The translations under genes and the position numbers were made by a program. Shown one piece after another: positions 1-10,854 of a stretch of 64,000 bases of DNA. This DNA comes from Acheta domesticus (taxonomy: Eukaryota; Arthropoda; Insecta; Orthoptera; Gryllidae). Under the pieces are notes generated by a model. It was not told the origin of the DNA and ran no database searches. It worked only from the letters and a program-made list of their open reading frames with translations. Where the stretch lies: the NCBI GenBank assembly GCA_031308135.1, contig JAHLJT010009355.1:8233074-8297073 (forward strand). Reading direction: 5' to 3'. Position 1 is the first letter of the stretch. The number at the start of each line of letters is the position of its first letter.

Positions 1-499
1 ATTTTTAAAACATTTTCTCAAGCAAAATAACTCTCATTAAAAATTCATTATTGCATTTGAATACAAGTCTTAGTCACACATTTGTTATGATGTGTACTTC
101 CAAAATTTAATGTAATTGACGAGAAAACTGTGAAAAGAGGTATTGACGTTTACGAAATTATCTTCAAGATGCCAATAAGCAAATTCGTTCAATTTCTTGT
201 GTCTCCGCGTAAGTTGGATCCCGTCACGTTGAACGTATAGCACCATGTGATTAACATTTGAATCTAGGAGCGTATAAAGGTTGAACGCTGTGTTCTGCCG
301 TAGATCCCAACGCTGAGTACAAAAACGTGAACCCGCCGGCTAGTCCCCCCCCCCCCGCGACGCACAGAAACCAGAGATCGGCACCGAGTTATCGCGCATT
401 ATTGCATCAGTGATCAAGTTGTTTCCATCGGCGTTTAGTTCGATATATACACACATACGCGTCCAGTAAATCATTCGGAATATGCTAGGGTAGGTTTAA
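1..499. other. AT-rich intergenic stretch, no gene
   Basis: Mostly AT-rich DNA without a supported gene. The only simple feature is a run of 12 C at 345-356, next to a GC-rich patch. No terminal repeats, RNA gene or coding signal were seen. Confidence 0.6.
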
Positions 500-930
500 T
501 TCATGTGTGAGAGTAGCCCTCGTGTTCATTAACTGCTCTGCTGGCCTGTGCACCGGCCGAGGAGGCGGGCGGCATCGGCGATACATCGAACACGTTCCAC
601 CAGATGGCGCTCTGTAGGCGGCGGTGGGGGGCGGGGCAGGGCGGGGTGGGTGGTGATTTCGATTTTGTGATCATCGTGTGCGCACCGTCGGGCCGTATGC
701 CGCGTGCGAACAGCCGTCTGCCAACCTTTTGTGCGTGTGCAGGAAATTGTACGCGGCGCGGGTCTCGGGCTGCCATCTCATTGTGTGTGACCCGCAGACT
801 GCGAGTTTTGCGCGACCCGGGCGGTTTTCGAGCTCTCTCGTCGGAGGGGGGGGGGACGTTCTGGGCTTCAGGTGGCGAGCTGATGTGCTTTTGGTGATCG
901 TTGTCCCGTGCGTTTTCCTGGTTGGGTAGT
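500..930. other. GC/CpG-rich block
   Basis: A sharply bounded GC-rich segment with many CpG dinucleotides inside AT-rich flanks. Both strands have open frames of 80-100 codons, but they overlap in several frames and have low-complexity composition, as expected where stop codons are rare because of GC content. It could be a promoter-associated CpG island, an unmethylated island or a GC-rich repeat relic. No TATA box, initiator or splice pattern decides between these. Confidence 0.5.
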
Positions 931-1410
931 TTGGATATGCATTATTCGTAAGTAGGAGTCATTTGTAAAAACTCCATCTAATCTTATGCAACAATGAAAC
1001 GTCAGAAAGCTCAATTTAAAACACTTGAGCAAAGAATCTACTGCTGCCTCTATTCTTACTAAACCATCTTTCTTTTAACTTCGAAACTTTTAGCGTTTAG
1101 TTATTAAAACAATTATGTCAGAAGAAGAAAAAAATAATAGGCAATTACTGTTAAATAAGAAATACTTAAGACTTATAAGTGAAAATACTAGAAAGAGACG
1201 TGAAAATTATTCCAGAGATATTATTAGTTATTAAGAGGGAAAATCCATTTCTTCGTATCACGTTTTAAGTGGAATTTGTCATAGTCCCACGGTTATGCTA
1301 AATCAAATTTTGAAATTATAGAAAATTATTTACAAGTTTGCAAGAGGTACCTATCGCATGGAATTCATGATTTAACTTTTGTCAACTAATGTCCAATTAT
1401 AATTTTATGA

Positions 1411-2130
1411 TGTAAATATTACAAATGAGGACAAAACAAAATATATGAAAACAACTAGAAGTTATCATAAATCAAAATATGTCAATTTGGATGGGAAAAA
1501 TGTAGAATGGGTGAATGTCACAGAGTATTTGGGTTCCTATATTACTGAAAATAATGAAGTAGAAAAGGATATTAAAAGGAGAATAACGACGGGTAACAGA
1601 TGTTATGGCAGCCTCTACAACATTTTTAAGACAAGAAGGATCTTAAAGGCCGCTTAAAATTGAACAATATTGTCATTAAACCGGTAGTATTGTATGGTTC
1701 TGAAACTTGGACCATCACGAAGAAAATGGAAAATAACCTGGCAATATGGGACAGGAAAATATTACGTAGAATATTTGGACCGGTTAAAGAAAATGAAATC
1801 TGGAGTAGAACAAATGCAGAGTTGGACGAACTATATAAAACACCTAAGATAGTTACCTGCATCAAGATAAGAAGGTTGGAATGGATTGGACATGTAATCA
1901 GAATGAAGGAAGAGAGGGCAATAAAGAAGATATATATAGAGAGCATGGCCAGTAGGAGGAGTAGAGGCAGGCCGAGGTTAAGATGGAACGATGAGGTGGA
2001 AGAAGATCTGAGGACCCTAAGAGTGAAAAGATGGAGAAGAAAAGCAGAAGACCGAAAAGATTAGGCTGCCGTAATAAAAGAAGCCATGGCAAAACTATAA
2101 GTGCCGGAGAGCTGACAGAAGAAGAAGAAT
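1411..2130 (+). pseudogene. 5'-truncated RTE-type non-LTR retrotransposon, reverse transcriptase C-terminus
   Basis: This encodes the C-terminal end of a non-LTR retrotransposon reverse transcriptase. Conserved blocks in order are KTKYM near 1430, the WVNVTEYLGSYIT block near 1510, VLYGSETW near 1690, RLEWIGHVIRM near 1875 and RGRPRLRWNDEVEEDL near 1965. This arrangement is typical of insect RTE-like endonuclease/reverse transcriptase proteins; the clade is inferred from motif memory. The polymerase catalytic YxDD and the N-terminal endonuclease are absent, so the copy is 5'-truncated. A frameshift near 1640-1655 moves reading from frame 2 to frame 1: the 5' frame stops at 1655-1657, while the other frame reads on as GRLKLNNIVIKP. 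A TAG at 2062-2064 sits where the family usually has Trp, and the frame then continues to about 2090. A short GAA-rich tail at 2108-2127 may be the 3' end. It is non-functional. Confidence 0.88.
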
Positions 2131-2920
2131 ATTACAAGTAATACAAAAAATATTGAAATACTTTGCATCTCAACACATAATAAGTAGTATTCATTTGAGA
2201 ATCAGAGTTTTTTGCAGTTACTTCGATTTGAATTTAAGACTATTGTAGGTAAAGATCTCATATTGCTTTGTCATTGTTAGTGATGGTAAAAATTAGCACT
2301 TTAAATTTTTTTAAATCGCAATTTGAAAAACAAGGCTATAGCATTTTATAAAATTATGAAAATTAAAATTTAGCATTTTGTAGTATAGTTGAGAAATGAA
2401 TTATGAAGGGAGAACTCTGAGATAAAAAAATGCTTTTTATATTTTCCTATTAAAATCAGGAAGTAAGGGAAACTAATTTAATAGTTCGCCATTTGTGAAC
2501 TTCATCAAACATAAATGAGAAGTAAGAAGCAATGTTTGCGCCGTAGACGTAGGGTCTTCCTCTTCTTCCCGTGACCATCTCCTTGCAGTGAACTCAAGAA
2601 GCTGGGACCTCTTGAGATTACCCTGAGCGCTCGGGTTTTCAGGATTAAGTTTTTTTATTTTCTCTTAATATTTTGTATATTGTTTTGTCATTTATACCTT
2701 AAAATTATGTGTTAATATTATAAACTAATAAACAAGGCCACCCACGAATTAAATATTTTGAAACATTGATGTGTTTTTGCCGATGCCACATCCTTAGATT
2801 GTGAACACGAAGGAAACTATAAAATGCAATTTAGCAATTATTTGGCAGATTCACGACCATTTCGTACTTTGCAAGTGATTTTGCATTTGGCGATTGATTT
2901 CACATTTTATCACAGATTGA
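2131..2920. other. AT-rich stretch, nothing recognised
   Basis: No gene or structured repeat seen. Composition is strongly AT-rich, apart from a short mixed patch at 2540-2640 that did not match any element I know. Confidence 0.5.
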
Positions 2921-3190
2921 AAACCTTCAGAAATATTCTGCACCAAACCTTTAGAAATATACTGCACCAAACCTTTAGAAATATACTGCACCAAACCTTT
3001 AGAAATATACTGCACCAAACCTTTAGAAATATACTGCACCAAACCTTTAGAAATATACTGCACCAAACCTTTAGAAATATACTGCAGCAAACCTTTAGAA
3101 ATATACTGCACGAAGCCTTTAGAAATATACTGCACCAAGCCTTTAGAAATATACTGCACTAAACCTTTAGAAATATACTGCACGAAATAC
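2921..3190. repeat. 24-bp minisatellite, about 11 units
   Basis: Tandem array with unit CTTTAGAAATATACTGCACC plus AAAC (24 bp). Central copies are identical; the first and last few carry substitutions (CAGCAAAC, CACGAAGC, CACCAAGC, CACTAAAC). Because 24 is divisible by three, the array stays open on both strands, giving repeated TFRNILHQ on the plus and ISKGLVQY on the minus strand. These peptides follow from the period and are not evidence of coding. The pattern of identical centre and diverged edges indicates local expansion. Confidence 0.93.
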
Positions 3191-3329
3191 CTGCAAACAT
3201 ACAATTACTAATTCTTTCAGCGTTAGATAACAATTCTCACGTTTAGAAATTGCTAACACCTACCATGCCTAGTCATTGTCCTGCTCATTCTGGTCTATCG
3301 GTCTTTCAATTGAATCCGCCACGTACTTC

Positions 3330-3680
3330 GGATTGAAGCGGAGCATCCCTCGTCAGCAGCAGTTTAGCAGGGGATTCCCCCGATCGGCGCGCCGATTGTG
3401 GCGCCCCTCGCGGCGGGCGCGTCGACCGAGGGTGACAACGGCGCATCGAGAGTCGATCGCGTCCCTTCTCCACCCTCTCGACGAAGGGGCGCTTGTGTAC
3501 GCTCGCGCGTGCGTGCGTGTGTGCGTACGATCAACGAAGCATGCGTCCGTGTGATTGCCGGCTTATTGACAAGCGATTTAACACTTGAGCACTTGACAGC
3601 TGATACACGCCGCGCGCGCCTGCTTCTCCTCTGTCAGGTTTCGCGCCCCCCCCCTTTCCCTGCGGCGCGCTGACGGCGGA
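3330..3680. other. GC/CpG-rich block
   Basis: CpG-dense segment with GTGCGTGCGTGTG-type alternation near 3505-3530 and overlapping open frames in two plus-strand frames. Neither frame has recognisable domains. Alternating purine-pyrimidine runs here could adopt Z-DNA, which is inferred from composition only. Confidence 0.45.
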
Positions 3681-3689
3681 GGGCTTCGA

Positions 3690-4530
3690 TTCAGGACTTG
3701 GGGATTACGTGATAATCACGTTACGCGTCTGCTTGTCCCTTCATATCCTGCTTGTAAAGCGCTGGGACACTGGACAAAATGAGAAGGATGTTTTGTGACG
3801 AAGGAGATATTTTCCTTCAAAGAATTTTAATATTTTATTGAATAGATTATTACTAAAACTATACTGTCAGTTACTGGAAACAAGTCTTATATCTCATCAG
3901 TACATAATTTTGCAGGTAGTGTATACTGTAATTCCTTCTGAAAGTCCGGATAAATGAACATGTTTGTGTTACGAAATATTTAAATACAAAATTACAAGCA
4001 TTTTGTTAAAATTCAAATTTACATATAAGAATATTATGGTATTTAATTTTTTCCGCTGTTGTATTCTTCTTTTCTATTGTGCCATTGCGTTCTAAAATAA
4101 TATTGCAAGGATTGCCACTTAGTTGTGAACAATATTTCCGTCGAGATCGGTTTGCAACATTATCGCTTGAAAATTGTCAATCCAAAATTGTCAATCCAAA
4201 ATCTGGACGATACCGAATGGAATTAATTTTTTTGATATTTTTGCTCTAAAAAGCAATTTTTGTTAAGGACATCCCCCCCCATGATTATCGTTACACAGAT
4301 GAAATCTAAGGACATGCAGTATTCATTGTCAATAAAGTTACTATTTTTGTTGTTATCCCAACCCTATTTTTACAACTGTATTCCTATAAATATACTGATT
4401 GCATTGTGCGTACGATACACTAATATTGTTCAAGTAAATGATATTTTTGATAGGAAGAGAAGGGTGTTTAATATTTACACAAAAGTCTAATCGAATTATT
4501 CTCATTTATCCTCATTAAGAGCCTTATTAT
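3690..4530. other. AT-rich stretch, no gene
   Basis: AT-rich DNA with a C8 run near 4273 and a two-unit direct repeat of AAAATTGTCAATCC near 4170-4200. The 76-codon frame at 4260-4490 is hydrophobic and starts inside the C-run region; I see nothing to support it as a gene. Confidence 0.45.
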
Positions 4531-5036
4531 CTTATGTGATAGACTTCGTGAGGCATGTTAATCTATAATTAAAACCTCATGTGATAATAATAATCACCTC
4601 ATGTGATGCATTTCGTGTGAAACGTTAAGGTGTAATTGAAAAAAAAGGAGTGTTGTTGACTGCAACCATGAAATGGTTTCTGCCTGAAACAAAACTATGT
4701 ATCTTTTCGCTCAAACCTTGATCAATTAATTGCACCAGAGGTGCACTGTATTCGTAATCGCAGTGTATCCGCAGCAATGTATTCTCTCAAACACTCCACC
4801 AGACCCACACAAGGTTTCGTCCCCGTTAATAATCATCTCATGTGATGCATTTCGTGTGGAACGTTAAGGTGTAATTGAAAAAAAAAGGAGTGTTGTTTAC
4901 TGCAACCATTAAATGGTTTCTGCCTGAAACAAAACTGTATCTCTTCGCTCAAACCTTGATCAATTAACTGCATCAGAACTGCACTGTATTCGTAATTGCA
5001 GTGTATTCTCTCAAACACGCCACCAGACCCACACAG
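4531..5036. repeat. Direct duplication of a ~220-bp unit, plus a partial third copy
   Basis: Unit 1 (about 4589-4810) and unit 2 (about 4828-5035) align over almost their whole length at an offset of about 239 bp. Shared landmarks are CTCATGTGATGCATTTCGTG, the A-run before GGAGTGTTG, CCTGAAACAAAACT, and CACCAGACCCACACA at the end. A shorter, more diverged copy of the unit's beginning lies at 4531-4570. Differences are scattered substitutions and short indels (about 13 bp extra in unit 1 near 4770), so the duplication is not very recent. No tRNA-like boxes or terminal inverted repeats were seen. It may be an unclassified transposon fragment or a simple segmental duplication. Confidence 0.88.
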
Positions 5037-5400
5037 CGCCGCAAATGGCGAGCGTCGCGCACCATGAATGAAGATCCCCTCCTCCTCCCACGGGCCGTTC
5101 GCGCGCGGTGGCTTAGACCGCGACGCGGCGGCGGCGGCGGGGGCGGCGGCGGCGCGCACGATGGCTTACCGGCGTGCGACGCCACTCGGCGCGGCGTGTG
5201 ACATTGTGGCGACGCAGTGTAGCGTCGCGGCGCCCGCGACGCCGCGCGTCCATCCGGGCGTCGCGACGCCGTGCCATCAGACGCACAATGGACGCGTCTT
5301 GCGTGCGACGTGCGCGCGCCCGCCGCCACCGCCGCCGCCGCTGATGGCTAATGTTGCGAGTAGACGCGAGTAGAGTGGCTGTGCGGGCGGATGCAGGCGA
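5037..5400. other. GC/CpG-rich block with GCG-type triplets
   Basis: Very GC-rich with (GCG)n/(GGC)n runs at 5125-5160 and 5320-5345 and repeated GCGACGC words. It begins exactly where duplication unit 2 ends. Overlapping frames in three registers are composition artefacts. A CpG-island promoter is possible, but no downstream gene is visible within several kilobases. Confidence 0.5.
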
Positions 5401-7600
5401 TGGGCACCCGCGATGAGGGTGATGTCCGGGTGGTGATGTTTCTGGGAGGTGATTGATGGTGTGTTGAGAGATTTAGCTTCTGAGTTTTTTTATATGTATT
5501 TGAGTGATTGAAAAATCAACGTGAATAAAGTATATTTTAAAGTTATAGTTTCATTACATATAGTACAATACAGTGTAGTATACAGTGATAGAGTATACAG
5601 TATAATGTACACAATAAATAGCTATTATCTAGAGGAATGGGAAATATAATCTTTGTCAAGTCATCGCGAAGAGAATTTAGGGGTTCAGCAAATAAGAAGC
5701 TGAGAACATCAAGTAAATTAACGAATGAAATGAAATTCTTGGTAAATGAAAACTAGTTAAGAGAATGCGCAAGGGGGTGTAGATACTTTGAGTAGAAGTA
5801 ATCTACGTACGTACGTACGTACGTTTCCCTTAGTGGACTCTTCTTTTGAGAATAAATTATGCATTTGCGTAAACTGTGAAAGTGTCACTTGAGTGAGTGG
5901 TCGCAGATAATTTAGTTGTAGAAATGGGTCTCTTAATATTTTCTCTCAAAGCTAATTTCTCCCCACAAAGTCTTGGTGTAACTGATATATCAATTCTTTC
6001 TCACGATGATTGAAACTATATACTTGTCTATTCTTAGTGAGAATATAATGAGGTTGAATGGGAATTGACATTTTTCGTTGTGCCGAGATTTATTTGATTT
6101 TTGCATTCAAAGAAACAGATAATACGTTATAGCAAGCCTTATCAAAACAGGAGGATAGGACAGTGTCAGCAACGGAAAACTATGGGAACGATTATCGACG
6201 TTTTAAGCACTCTCATTGGGTTAAGATTGACGATGTGTCGTGATGATACTTTGTTGTAGATTTTAAATGTTTATAGAATGCTTATTTCATATTTAAGCTT
6301 CACTAGCAAACATATTGTAACTCTGCTTGCTGTTGAATTGGTTTGAGATTTATTGAAATACCTTGCAAATATCATGACGTGTGTTGAAACGGTAAATATG
6401 CGAATGAAATCTTTTCAATTCAAGGAATGGGAAACATTGTTTAAATTATTTGATATGTAGTATTGCATTTAACATTGTGTTACGCGAACAATAGCATCTT
6501 CTAATACGTTTAAAGTAGGTTGCTAGAAGTTGCACAAACGTATTTTCGTTACACTGAAATGACATGAGACGTGATACTATCCGACACAAACGTCTTCGTG
6601 GATAAACGTAGACGCATCCAATTTTTCGTGTTCAAGATTTATGACGATTTGTTCACTGAGTGCTTAGGTAGATTATTTGCCGTAGTACCGTCCCAATGTA
6701 AACATTATTCACTTGGGGTATTGATGAAGCAGCATATGTGAAAGCAAAACGCCAAAGGTCTGTAATTAGGATTGATGCTCCATACAAAACTTATCGTTTG
6801 GACGTCATCAGAGAGATATCTACCACTTCTTCATAGGTGTACGGCAAAACTCTGATTTCAAGCTCAAGATCTCAAACTCTGATTACTTTAATTACGACTT
6901 ATCTAGCATATTGTTTCATTATATGCAGGACGCAAAATTTAAATAAAGCAGACGATTGAGGACTTCGTTACTATTTCAGACGAGGCATTGATACTGAACT
7001 AATGGAATGGAATGCATTTATCTCTGCAGATGAATGGTGGAATTCAGTAAAACGAAAAATATACTTCAGTGGCGCCTAAATTCATCTAAAAAATAAAACA
7101 GTTTTTACTTTATTCTCTCACCACCTACCGACACGTCATATTATTACATAGGGTCGTGTAGAAGTCACAACCCAATAAAATTACTTTTGAGCAACAATAA
7201 TGGTACATAAAAATTTATGAATTAAGCATTTTATGGATTGAAATCTTTGTGTCACAGTCAACAGTCAAAATAAAAAAAATCTGCGGAAAATTAAAGTCAA
7301 AAGTTTTCAGTGTCCAAAGCTGTGCAGTCAGATTTTGATTTTGTTCTGCCCACGAAAGGGCAACTAATTTAAGTTTCTGTTTGTGATAATACATCAATTT
7401 CAGAGTTATCATTTAACGTAAACCTGTCTTAAGACTATATAGCAATGATTCGGAAGTAATTATAAATAGAAACAGACAATATACGATTAACGAGTTTTCT
7501 GTTCTAAACAAAACAGAAACAACTGAACGACGAGATGAAGATGATGAGAAATGATGTTGGTGGACGTAGCGGAGTTGGCGTTTATTCAGCGAGCATGAGC
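5401..7600. other. AT-rich stretch without gene
   Basis: About 2.2 kb of AT-rich DNA. Apart from the microsatellite at 5804-5824 I see no repeats, conserved motifs or credible frames. Two minus-strand frames of about 65 codons at 7215-7613 show no recognisable motif. Confidence 0.5.
5804..5824. repeat. (TACG)n microsatellite
   Basis: About five uninterrupted TACG units forming a self-complementary tract, in otherwise unremarkable AT-rich DNA. Confidence 0.9.
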
Positions 7601-7611
7601 CTTGACGAGCC

Positions 7612-8045
7612 ATGATCGACGACGCGGAGATCAGAAGACGCGAGTGTGCGGGTGCGACATGGCGCGCTGCAGCTGGCGCCGCTGCGCGACTGTTGATCGC
7701 GTCAAGTAGCAGCAGAAGCGCCGGCGACTGCGGTGGCCCCGGCCGCCGTCAGCTCCAGCGGCCCACCACCACACGCCCGGCCGAGGGAGCGCAGCCGAGC
7801 CGCTCGGGCGGACGCGTGTTCGACGCCCGGCGGGGCAGAAGGCGGCGCAGCCGGCGCGGCGCGGCGCGGCGCGGCGCGCAACGGCGCTGCGGCAGCCGCA
7901 CGCGGCGGCGGACACGCGCCGGACGCCCACGCGGGGACGCCTGCTTCTGCCCCGCCCACACTGCCCAGCCACCCGCCCGTTCGCCTGTTCCCTCGCCTGC
8001 CCGCCCGCCTGTCTCCCGCCTGCCCGCCCGCCCCCGCAGCCCTAT
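7612..8045. other. GC/CpG-rich block preceding a CCAC minisatellite
   Basis: Strongly GC-rich with (GGCGC)n-type runs near 7850-7885. Frames are open on both strands in up to five registers, with Arg/Ala/Pro-rich translations that differ completely between frames, so none is convincing. Composition grades on the right into the C-rich tandem array. Confidence 0.5.
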
Positions 8046-8592
8046 CAACCAGCCACCCATCCAAACAGCCACTCACCCACCCAGCCACCTAGCCACTCAC
8101 CCACCCAGTCACCTAGCCACTCACCCACCCAGACACTCGGCCACTCACCCACCCATCCACTCGGCCACTCACCCACCCAGCCACTAACCCACCCAGCCAC
8201 TCAGCCACCTAGCCACTCACCCACCCAGCCACCCAGCCACTCAGCCACTCACCCACTCACCCACCCAGCCACTCACCTACTCACCCACCCAGCCACTTAG
8301 CCACTCACCCGCCCAGCCACTCAGCCACCCAACCACCTAGCCACTCAGCCACTCACCCACGCAGCCACTCAGCCACCCACCCACTCAGCCACCTAGCCAC
8401 TCACCCACCCAGCCACCCAATCACCCAGCCACTCACCCACCCAGCCACTAACCCACCCAGCCACTCAGCCACCCAGCCACCCATCCCACCACTCAGCCAC
8501 CTAGCCACTCACCCAGCCATCCAGCTACTCAAACACTCAGCCACCCAGCCACCCACCCAGCCACTCACTCAGCAACTCACCCACCCAGCCGC
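8046..8592. repeat. Degenerate CCAC-type minisatellite (~550 bp)
   Basis: An irregular array of 4-bp-based words (CACC, CAGC, CACT) combined into units such as CACTCACCCACCCAGC and CACTCAGCCACCTAGC. Effective periods are 12, 16 and 24 bp with variable order. One strand is almost free of G except at fixed CAGC/TAGC positions. Repeated Thr-His-Pro-Pro peptides in the plus frame are a by-product. Confidence 0.9.
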
Positions 8593-9160
8593 CCTCCCCG
8601 CCCTGTCGCCCTTACCGCTCTGACGCCCTGCCCTCTTGTTTCCTTGCCACACTCTGCACCTGCCTACATAGCCACCACCGCCTAGCGGGGGCATCTCCGC
8701 CTCCGAGTTACACTTTTCTGCAATCTGTATTGTGCGACTCCAGGGCACATCCGCCTTACTGTCTTCGCTGTAATGATATAACCAATTGCAAATGTATTGC
8801 TGCCAGCAACATCGTGGCTGTTCCAGTAGGCAAAGTCGTCAAACTAGACGCAAAAAGGGAAGTTGCAGATCTTGTAAAAGGCAAGCAGAGTCCATGTGGT
8901 GTGCGAATGTCTGTATATGTCCATAAAAGAATATTTTAAGATTATTATTGAGCAACAATAAACGCTATAAACGTGATGCTTCTAGGATCTTCAAGTTCCT
9001 TCTTTCCAACGCTAGAATATGATATAATATATCGTCCTCGAAACATTTCTTGGGATCGAAATTGCAGAAAAATAGTTTAAAATTATACGAGTACATTCTT
9101 TCTCTTGCAGTTGATGCGTATGAAGTCAAAATAGCTCACCATCACCTTCCTGCTCATACT
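8593..9160. other. Mixed DNA, unresolved short frame only
   Basis: C-rich tail of the minisatellite (to about 8690), then DNA of balanced composition holding a 69-codon plus frame at 8730-8939 with a Cys-rich beginning (CLRC, CKC). I do not recognise it. It has neither a neighbouring exon nor clear splice context, so it is not annotated as a gene. Confidence 0.35.
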
Positions 9161-9174
9161 ACCAACTAATAAAG

Positions 9175-9407
9175 CAGTGTTTTCAAGGTCGATGCCACGA
9201 ACGGGAGTCCGTGGCACGAGTGCCTCGAAATTCGCCTCTCCACGCAGTTCATCACCCCGCCGCAAGAGACAACGCCATCCCTATCGTACAAACGGCGCGG
9301 TTACTAATAGTTTCCTCTCCTGACACTAGTGGCGCAGAGAAGCTCATGGCATGCTACAGTGCCACGACGCGTGCCACTGCCACCAGTAGGAGACCTCGAC
9401 ACCACTG
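9175..9407. mobile_element. hAT-type MITE, copy 1
   Basis: A short non-autonomous DNA transposon. It begins CAGTGTTTTCAAGGTCG and ends with the inverted counterpart CGAC..CACTG, so the termini are inverted repeats opening with CAGTG. It is flanked by octamers TAATAAAG (left, 9167-9174) and TACTAAAG (right), which match at 7 of 8 positions, as expected for an 8-bp hAT target duplication. Inside each end are copies of TGCCACGAG or its complement, resembling the subterminal motifs that hAT transposases bind (family knowledge). There is no transposase frame. Three further copies lie at 16842, 40386 and 40628. Confidence 0.88.
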
Positions 9408-9429
9408 TACTAAAGACTTCACCCCACCT

Positions 9430-9760
9430 ACCTCCTCCCTCACCCCAAACTCCATCCAGTACAACTGCTCCATCCGCGCGTCACCGCCGTCGCCGCCGCC
9501 TCACCCTCCCGAGCGTGTGCGTGCGCGTGCGCGTGGCGACCGCAAAGGCTGCGTGCGCCGCTGTCGGACGCGAGAGGTCGCGAGATTTGCGGTCGCGTCG
9601 GAGACAAAGCCGCGCGGAGCGTACAGACGCGGATTAGGGGCGAAGCGATGGCACAAGATGGGGATCCGTGTAAGAGGCGTCTCTGGGGTTCGTTTCCTCG
9701 GAGGATTGCCTCTGCAGGTCCGCATCCAGGAAAATCCGTTATCCGCAGGAAGAAGTGGGA
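9430..9760. other. GC/CpG-rich block
   Basis: CpG-rich segment with a GTGCGTGCGCGTGCG alternating tract near 9518. The 214-codon plus frame at 9211-9855 runs from inside the MITE through this block. Its first part is transposon DNA and its second part is low-complexity Arg-rich, so I do not accept it as coding. Confidence 0.45.
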
Positions 9761-9869
9761 GCAAAACAAAATTTAAAACTTGTTTTTTGTTATTTCAGGT
9801 CGCATCATCAACTAGATCATTAGCGACCACTATTCGATTTAACGTTGTGGTATGAGGATGAAACGATAT

Positions 9870-9998
9870 GGTGATGACAGGGGGTGAAAGGACGAACACA
9901 CACAACCGTACCCGAGGTGGGATTCGAACCCGCTACTCCTCGGTCCGACATCACGACGGCACTACTACTTTAGCGATATCAGTCACGGGGCCGACAAC
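9870..9998 (-). mobile_element. tRNA-derived SINE head, minus strand
   Basis: On the minus strand a tRNA-like region starts GGCCCCGTGACTGATATCGC (about 9996 leftwards) and carries an excellent RNA polymerase III B box, GGGTTCGAATCCC, at 9919-9931. The A-box half is degenerate and the cloverleaf is not complete, so this is a SINE-type derivative and not a functional tRNA gene. The body probably continues leftwards towards 9790, but its end was not defined. It does not share the body of the larger SINE-like family in this window. Confidence 0.7.
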
Positions 9999-10654
9999 TT
10001 AAAATTCTCTATTATTTAAAATGGACGCCAAAGTGACTATCCCTAAGTGTCTTCGAACTTGAGAATTATGTTTTTATATTGTAATAGCAAATAATTATGA
10101 ATTTATTATCTTGATTTTCACATACTTTAATGTCGTTGATTAGATTACTGACAAAGAGGAATGATATTTCCAAATAGGGTAATTGTAGATGTAAAATGCA
10201 TTTTAAACGGCTTGGTTTTTCAAATGCAGATCAGATTCATTATTCCTTCCTCCAAAGTAGGATTCATGAATCGACTAAAAAACATTCGTTGAGTCTTCAC
10301 GTCAGTTTATGATTTTAGATGTCTTGAAGACTTGCTAAACTACATCCTGCCCTACCCCACAACGACCACATTTTGATGGTACGCCAACTAAAATTATTAT
10401 TTACGTAACTACAACAGAAGGAGAGTGTGTCGTTGGGGAATGGAATGACATTTTTACAGACGAGACGCTGGTAGGGTCAGGGGATAGCAGTTTGAAAAAC
10501 ATTCTCCGAAGACACTTTTGTACGAGTTGCGTACGCTAGCTTGTAGTACAAATGTACCCTTCGGATCATTTTCAGTATGCGAGCTGACAGCCATGTCGAA
10601 TAGTGTCTCCCCAGTGTTTTGTTTACCCAGTTTTTTATACAGCCAACACACTTG

Positions 10655-10741
10655 CTTGCGGTACCCGTACGGCAAAAGTCTATTTTGCGGGAAGCGTTCG
10701 GTAAAAGTATATTTTGTGGTACGTGTACGGTAATGGTAGTT
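10655..10741. repeat. 29-bp tandem repeat, three diverged units
   Basis: Three consecutive 29-bp units beginning TGCGGTACCC, TGCGGGAAGC and TGTGGTACGT share GT.CGGTAA and AAGT..ATTT landmarks. An isolated related unit lies at about 11167-11205 (GCGTTCAGCAAAAGTCTATT). Related ACGAGTTG..TACGCT words occur at about 10520 and 10858 on either side of the neighbouring inverted repeat. Their function is unknown. Confidence 0.75.
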
Positions 10742-10752
10742 TATGCAATTAT

Positions 10753-10854
10753 TTTATAATGTTAAGGTTTATTGCATGAGTGCATGTTTTGAAAACGAGC
10801 GACGTTAGGAGCGAGTTCTCAAATTTGTACCAATGCAATAAAGCAACATTATAA
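10753..10854. repeat. Imperfect inverted repeat (hairpin-forming)
   Basis: Arms 10753-10777 and 10832-10854 pair as TTTATAATGTT..TTTATTGCAT, separated by four or two unpaired bases in the arms. The loop contains GAGCGACGTTAGGAGCGAG. The layout suggests a small palindromic MITE-like element, but no target duplication was found. Confidence 0.7.

Noticed and set aside
7612..8592. Proline-rich protein gene
   Set aside because: The proline/histidine content comes from the CCAC minisatellite and differs in every frame.
8730..8939. 69-codon frame with CLRC and CKC
   Set aside because: Possible zinc-ligand spacing caught the eye, but there is no complete motif, no homologue I recognise and no exon context.
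9211..9855. 214-codon plus frame
   Set aside because: Its first 65 codons are inside a hAT MITE and the rest is CpG-rich low-complexity DNA.
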